From: Bombyx mori
Taxonomy: Eukaryota; Arthropoda; Insecta; Lepidoptera; Bombycidae
DNA length: 64,000 bases
Assembly (NCBI RefSeq): GCF_030269925.1
Contig: NC_085124.1
Coordinates: forward strand, 3,844,001-3,908,000
Direction: 5' to 3'
In this document: positions 40,201 through 46,200 of the stretch, piece after piece
Layout: the number at the start of each line of letters is the position of its first letter
Numbering within the stretch: position 1 is the first letter of the stretch
Translations under genes and position numbers: made by a program
The notes under the pieces: generated by a model
Databases searched by the model: none
Told to the model about the DNA's origin: nothing
The model's input: only the letters and a program-made list of their open reading frames with translations

Positions 40201-43200
40201 ATACGAAGTACGATGCTAAAATAAGTAAGGAGATACAATTCTCATAATTTAATAACGACATATTTACCTAGTAACCTCCCGCCTCAGAGATTATTCTACA
40301 TATGAACACATTAATTGTGTATACTAAAAGCGCTGTCAAAGAGAAAGCGTTTAGTACTTACCTTTACAAGCTTTCAATGGTTGAATGTTGGTAATTAAAA
40401 CATTTGTATGTGAAATACTAATGAGTTGTATTATTAACTAGACGTGCTCCGATTTTTGATTCATTTTTCGGTTTAAAATCTTCACTTGTCACTTCAATTG
40501 TTTCACTGTCTTTTTTTTTTATTGCTTAGATGTGTGGACTAGCTCACAGCCCACCTGGTGTTAAGTGGTTACTGGAGCCCATAGACATCCACAACGTAAA
40601 TGCGCCACCCATCTTGAGATATAAGTTCTAAGGTCTCAAGTATAGTTACAACGGCTGCCCCACCCTTCAAACCGAAACGCATTACTGCTTCACGGCAGAA
40701 ATAGGCAGGGCGGTGGTACCCACCCGCGCGGACTCACTAGAGGTCCTACCACCAGTAAAAAGTACTGTCTGTCTGTCCATTAACTATGAATTGATTTGTA
40801 GATTCGTTGCTGCGTAAAACCGCGACCCACATCGAATGCACTGTCGTATTTATCCACATATATATCACATAGCACATATATCCGGCATCGCCCGGATCAT
40901 AGCACGATAAAAAGTAGTCTACCTATTAATCATGTATAGCAACCGTCTTTCTACGAAATTCCATCAAGCTCCGTTTTTAACTATATTTGTATATATGTTT
41001 ATAAATTTGAGTTAATTGTTACGCTATTGAGGACGTTAAAAAAGTCGTACTAAGCACACACACTTTTTACTGGTGGTAGGACCTCCTGTAAGTCCGCGCG
41101 GGTAGGTACCACCACCCTGCCTATTTCTGCCGTGAAGCAATAATGCGTTTCGGTTTGATGGGTGGGGCAGCCGTTGTAACTATACTGAGATCTTAGAACT
41201 TATATCTCAAGGTGGGTGGCGCATTTACGTTGTAGATGTCTATGGGCTCCAGTAACCACTTAACACCAGATGGGCTGTGAGCTCGTCCACCCATCCAAGC
41301 AATAAAAAAAAACAGACCGACGAACTGATTTTCGAAGAAAAACCGTACGGTAATAAATTTAGCCTCGGCGAATAATATTTGCTACCTTTGATTCAACTGC
41401 TGATCATTGGTATTGGCCTAAGCTATACTACACACAATAAAAAGTGTTATTATAAGTGGGCCAAACTGCGGCCGAAAGGCTAGTAATAAAAAATCACTTT
41501 CCGTGCAGTGATGCCTAAAAAACTGGAGGGCTATGAAACACCCTCGCTCAAGAACAAAAGACTGTTGGAGGACTTCCTCTTCTAAAGGAAATATTATGGT
41601 CCACTAGTGCTCATTAGCCTAATAAAGAATGTTTGCAGTTTGCAACTCAAAAAGGCTAACCGATGGTAAAAGGTCACCGTCGGTCATAGACATCAAGAAA
41701 AGCGGGGTCACATCACAGCCGGTTCCGCTGAAACTATTTTCAAAGCTCAGGAGATCGTATTGCAAACCTAAACACATTAACATTTTTTTAAAAGTCAACA
41801 ATCAGATATGATTCTACAATAGACGGTCTTATCGCTAAAAACTATCTCTTCAAAAAAAAAAGGTTTTATTTGCAGAAATTCAGAAAACATAAAGGTACAG
41901 CAGTTATGTTGCGGTGTACTATTAACACTGTTGTGTCAATGACTGACTGTCAATGACGCAATAGCACACAGGAGACTGTTTTTTAAACATAATACGTTAG
42001 TCTGTAGGATAATTAAGTTTTACACTCGACTCTTAACTCAGCTGCGTCGTAAACCCGAGACAGTCACAATACAGTTTCATAATTGCTAGTTTATTGTTAC
42101 GGTCATTTACATCGGTCGTTCCTTAGCTAGACACGCATGAAGCGTACCTTTAAGAACAATAAATTCAAAGGCACGTTTCCCTAATAACAGTAATGTGACG
42201 GTGAAATCGCTTGATTACTGATACACCGGCCAGGAAGCGGTAATCAGATCAAACGTACAATCTTGGCTGTACGTACGTGAGTCGTTGTGGCGTTAATGTT
42301 TCATTAGTTTGAAATCGCCGTGGGTTAGAGGATAAGACGTCCGCTTAACTTGTATCAAAGATTAGACCGGTGTATAAGTTCCACAGACAGTTCCTACTTT
42401 CAAGCGACTTAAAAAAGGGAGGTTATCAATTCGTGTCTTATTATTACCTTAGAAGTTTTATTGAGGTGAACCGATTTTGATATTTTTATTTGAAACTAGC
42501 TGACCCGGCAGACTTCGTAATGCCTAAACCTAAACCTTTGTATAAAATAAACTTAAAACAGACAAAACGAATCCGTCCCACGGGGGACACATCAAAGGAA
42601 AAACAAAATTATTTTTGTTTAATTCCGGGCATTCTCATATTTATCTACCTTTTAAACCTCTGGATTTCCACAAATAATTCAAAAACAAAATTAGTCAAAT
42701 CGGTATAGTCGTTCTCGAGTTTTAGCGAGACTAACGAACAGCAATTCATTATTATATATATAGTTAATAAATTTAAAATTTGCAATAATCTTACGTAAAT
42801 TGTGTTGCAAGTTTCTTTGGTGGATTGGTCAAGAAAGTTTTCCACTGTTTCAGTGAGGGGCTTATAATTTGTTTTCCTGTTTATTTATTATCTCTTTTTT
42901 TATTTTGTTGAAGTCCGTTTTCTTTTTTGTTGACATTTTGTATTAGCAAACAAATTCCAAAATTCATTGGAACTTTCTTCATATTATAGCACGTACTATA
43001 CTGATAAAATACGTACTTTGTACATATTCACAGATGATTTTCACAAAGAAGGTATAAAATTATGTGATAAAAAGCAAAACCGCAAAAAATATTATACCAT
43101 GCACAAATAATAATTGGCGTTAAGGCGTATTTCGAACCAGCTTAGTCGTTATAGTATACAATTAACATTTGATGTCTATGATGATGTCTGAAAGGACTTA

Positions 43201-46200
43201 ATTGGGTTGATCCCGAAATCCTTCTCTCCTCGGACCCGTCTAAATAATAAAAGGTTGAAGTTGGAATTTCTGTAATTTTATAATTCGAATTTAGCGATTG
43301 TCATAGGAAAATTTACTGTTTTATTTATTTTTATTTATTTATTTACCTAATATATTTTGTACACGCAGCTGTTAGAAGAAACACGACAATAAGGATACAG
43401 AGTACAAGGGCACTACTTACTTCATGTTGAGATCTCTTCCAGTAGGCCCGCAGGAGGAAAGAAGAATTAGGAACACAAACCTAGTGCATACAGTAAACAT
43501 TACATATAATAATATATTAGTGTATAAGATACAAAACAATACATATACACACACATATATATATATTCACATACATTTTTTACATATTTCAAGTCAATAA
43601 ACACTTATATATGTAAACTGTTTTAAAATGAATAATAATACATAATGTCCAATGATCGAAAGGTGTAGTTCCAATATGCAGATAAGACTTTCTTGTCGCA
43701 AGAATAGCAGTGGTAGGTATTCACCCTGTAATTTCTATAACATCTGTCTAAAAACTACGCCAATAATATTTTAAAACAATAACGTATGTACTTTTAGCTT
43801 AATTTATCTTCGGTACTGAGCAGAACATAAATAAAAATTGCTTTAGAAAATATTCATTAAAATCAAAACTATTTTTTTTTGCGAAGCACGTTCGCATCGA
43901 ATTATGCAAGAAAAACCACAGAATACTATTTATTATACGTGTGTCATTTCTATCGTTTAATTAGCGCCTCATTTTGTTTTATTGTCCAAACACGAAATAA
44001 ATTATCGGCCGTGACCTCGCTTGATAGTGAGAGTATAAAAATATGAACGCACTTTCGCTGATTGCTCAACATAATAATATCAAGGCATAGTGAGCCTTAA
44101 TGTTCTAAAAATAACGACTAATCCCACAGAAAATTTACCGGACATCCAATCACTAAATACGACTATTTGAAATTCATTTAGAATTGTAATAAAAATTGAG
44201 GAACTAATTTCGTAAGAACAGGAAGGATGATTTGCTTAATGAGTTCGTCGGTTTAGAATAGTGATGTTGAATACGCGATAGTATTAAGATGTTATTACTA
44301 CATACTCGTATAAGTGCGATTATTTAAAATCAGAAAAGAATGTTTTGATTGTCGCGTTATGTCATGAGTATTAAAACTTCGAACAACGTTCAATCTTAAA
44401 GTTGTTCTTTTTTTTAACTCGCAATGGTAATGGTATTCTTTTTATTCAGCCATTAACTTTCAAGCGACGTAATGCGGCTTTCAAAAAATATTAGCCATTG
44501 AAACTAAAATAAATGTACACTTAGATGACAAGACAAAATTTTAATTTTTTATATAACTTCGTAATTATAGACCGAATGTGTCATTTTAGCAGGGCTTTAC
44601 ACAAATTGAAAATTTTTTGATTGATGTGACTTTATATTATGAGAATTTACATAATAAAGACACAATACATAAAGTTAATACATTTTAGGGTATCCTTTAA
44701 GTACGAAAGCCAAATTTAAAGCCTATTTTTTGTGACTTAGCATTTTAAATCTAGCTTTTTTTTATTGCTTATTTGAGTGGACGAGTTCACAGCCCACCTG
44801 GTGTTAAGTGGTTACTGAAGCCCATAGACATTTACAACGTAAATGTGCCACCCACCTGGAGATATAAGTTCTAAGGTCTCACTATAGTTACAACGGCTGC
44901 CCCACCCTTCAAACCGAAACGCATTACTGCTTTACGGCAGAAATAGGCAGGGTGGTGGTACCTACCCGTGCGGACTCACAAGAGGTCCTACCACCAGTAA
45001 TAAGCTTACTCATTAAACTCAGAACATTATTGTAATTATGGTTTATTTGTAGCTTTAAATTGCACTAATTTCGATCAACACTACGAAAACTTATTTAAAA
45101 AAAGTTTCGTTTAATTAAGAAGGTTTGTAAGACAATATTTTAAATATGTACTTTAATTAGAATATTATCAGATACTAGCTACCCTAAGGTACAGGTAGCA
45201 GAGCACTTTTCCCGCGCAAAAACAACGGCCTAAATAACATTTCTAATCATTAAAGTACAGACCTGAATTGTTTTGTTTAGAAACAATGTTATTGTAGATA
45301 ATTTAATGAGAATACGTAAATAACATCCCAAAAAATCATTTAATTTGATAATAAGTTTTTTCAAACATTTTCTAGACAATTTGTGGTTACTTTCTATTTA
45401 TTATAAAAATATATATGCAGCCTTGCTATAGTCTAATGAATCTTTTTGGGGAAGAAGAAAATTTTTGTTACACATTGTTTTCATTAACTTATTTGATTTA
45501 CTCTTCACATACAATCGTCTAACGCTCCTAGCGGCTCTAATTTTTTCCGACATCTTTAACAGTTGCCACATTTCATATTAACAGCAATTAGCATAGTATA
45601 GTCCTAATTAATTATGTATTCAATCTAATGAATTACCTCTCCCATTGTTGAACACCGTTTAAAAATACTTTCGGTAGCTTTTGAGCACTCGGCGTTCCAA
45701 CAGGCGCGAACGGGGAACAATTAAATATATTTTCTAAGATATTATTGGACCGTAGGTATTACGGGCAATGTTTCCGCCCAATTAATTTGAAAAATATAGA
45801 TTAATATTTATTATGTTGAGCGCTACTTCGATCTTTTTGTTAGTAAATTCAAGATGACGCCCGTGCTCAATTCCCGAAGCCAATAGTTTTGATACAGTCA
45901 TTCGATATTTGCACACAGCTCTTTTCTAGTTTGTAGGTGCTGGTGGTAGGACCTCTTGTGAGTCCGCGCGGGTAGGCACCACCACCCTGCCTATTTCTGC
46001 CGTGAAGCAGTAATGCGTTTCGTTTTTTATTGCTTAGATGGATGGACGAGCTCACAGCCCACCTGGTGATAAGTGGTTACTGGAGCTCATAGACATCTAC
46101 AACATAAATGCGCCACCCACCTCGAGATATAAGTTCTAAGGTCTCACGTATAGTTACGGCGGCTGCCCCGCCCTTCAAACCGAAACGCATTATTGCTTCA

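Larger units (their letters stand above)
42312..43095 (+). repeat. Decayed tRNA-headed SINE, split by later insertions
   Basis: 'cgccgtgggttagaggataagacg' at 42316 resembles the SINE tRNA head, and 42985-43095 ('ttcacagatgattttcacaa', 'atgtgataaaaagcaaaacc') resembles its body. Between them lie the H2 element (42496-42764) and repeat V. Both parts are strongly diverged. Confidence 0.4.
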
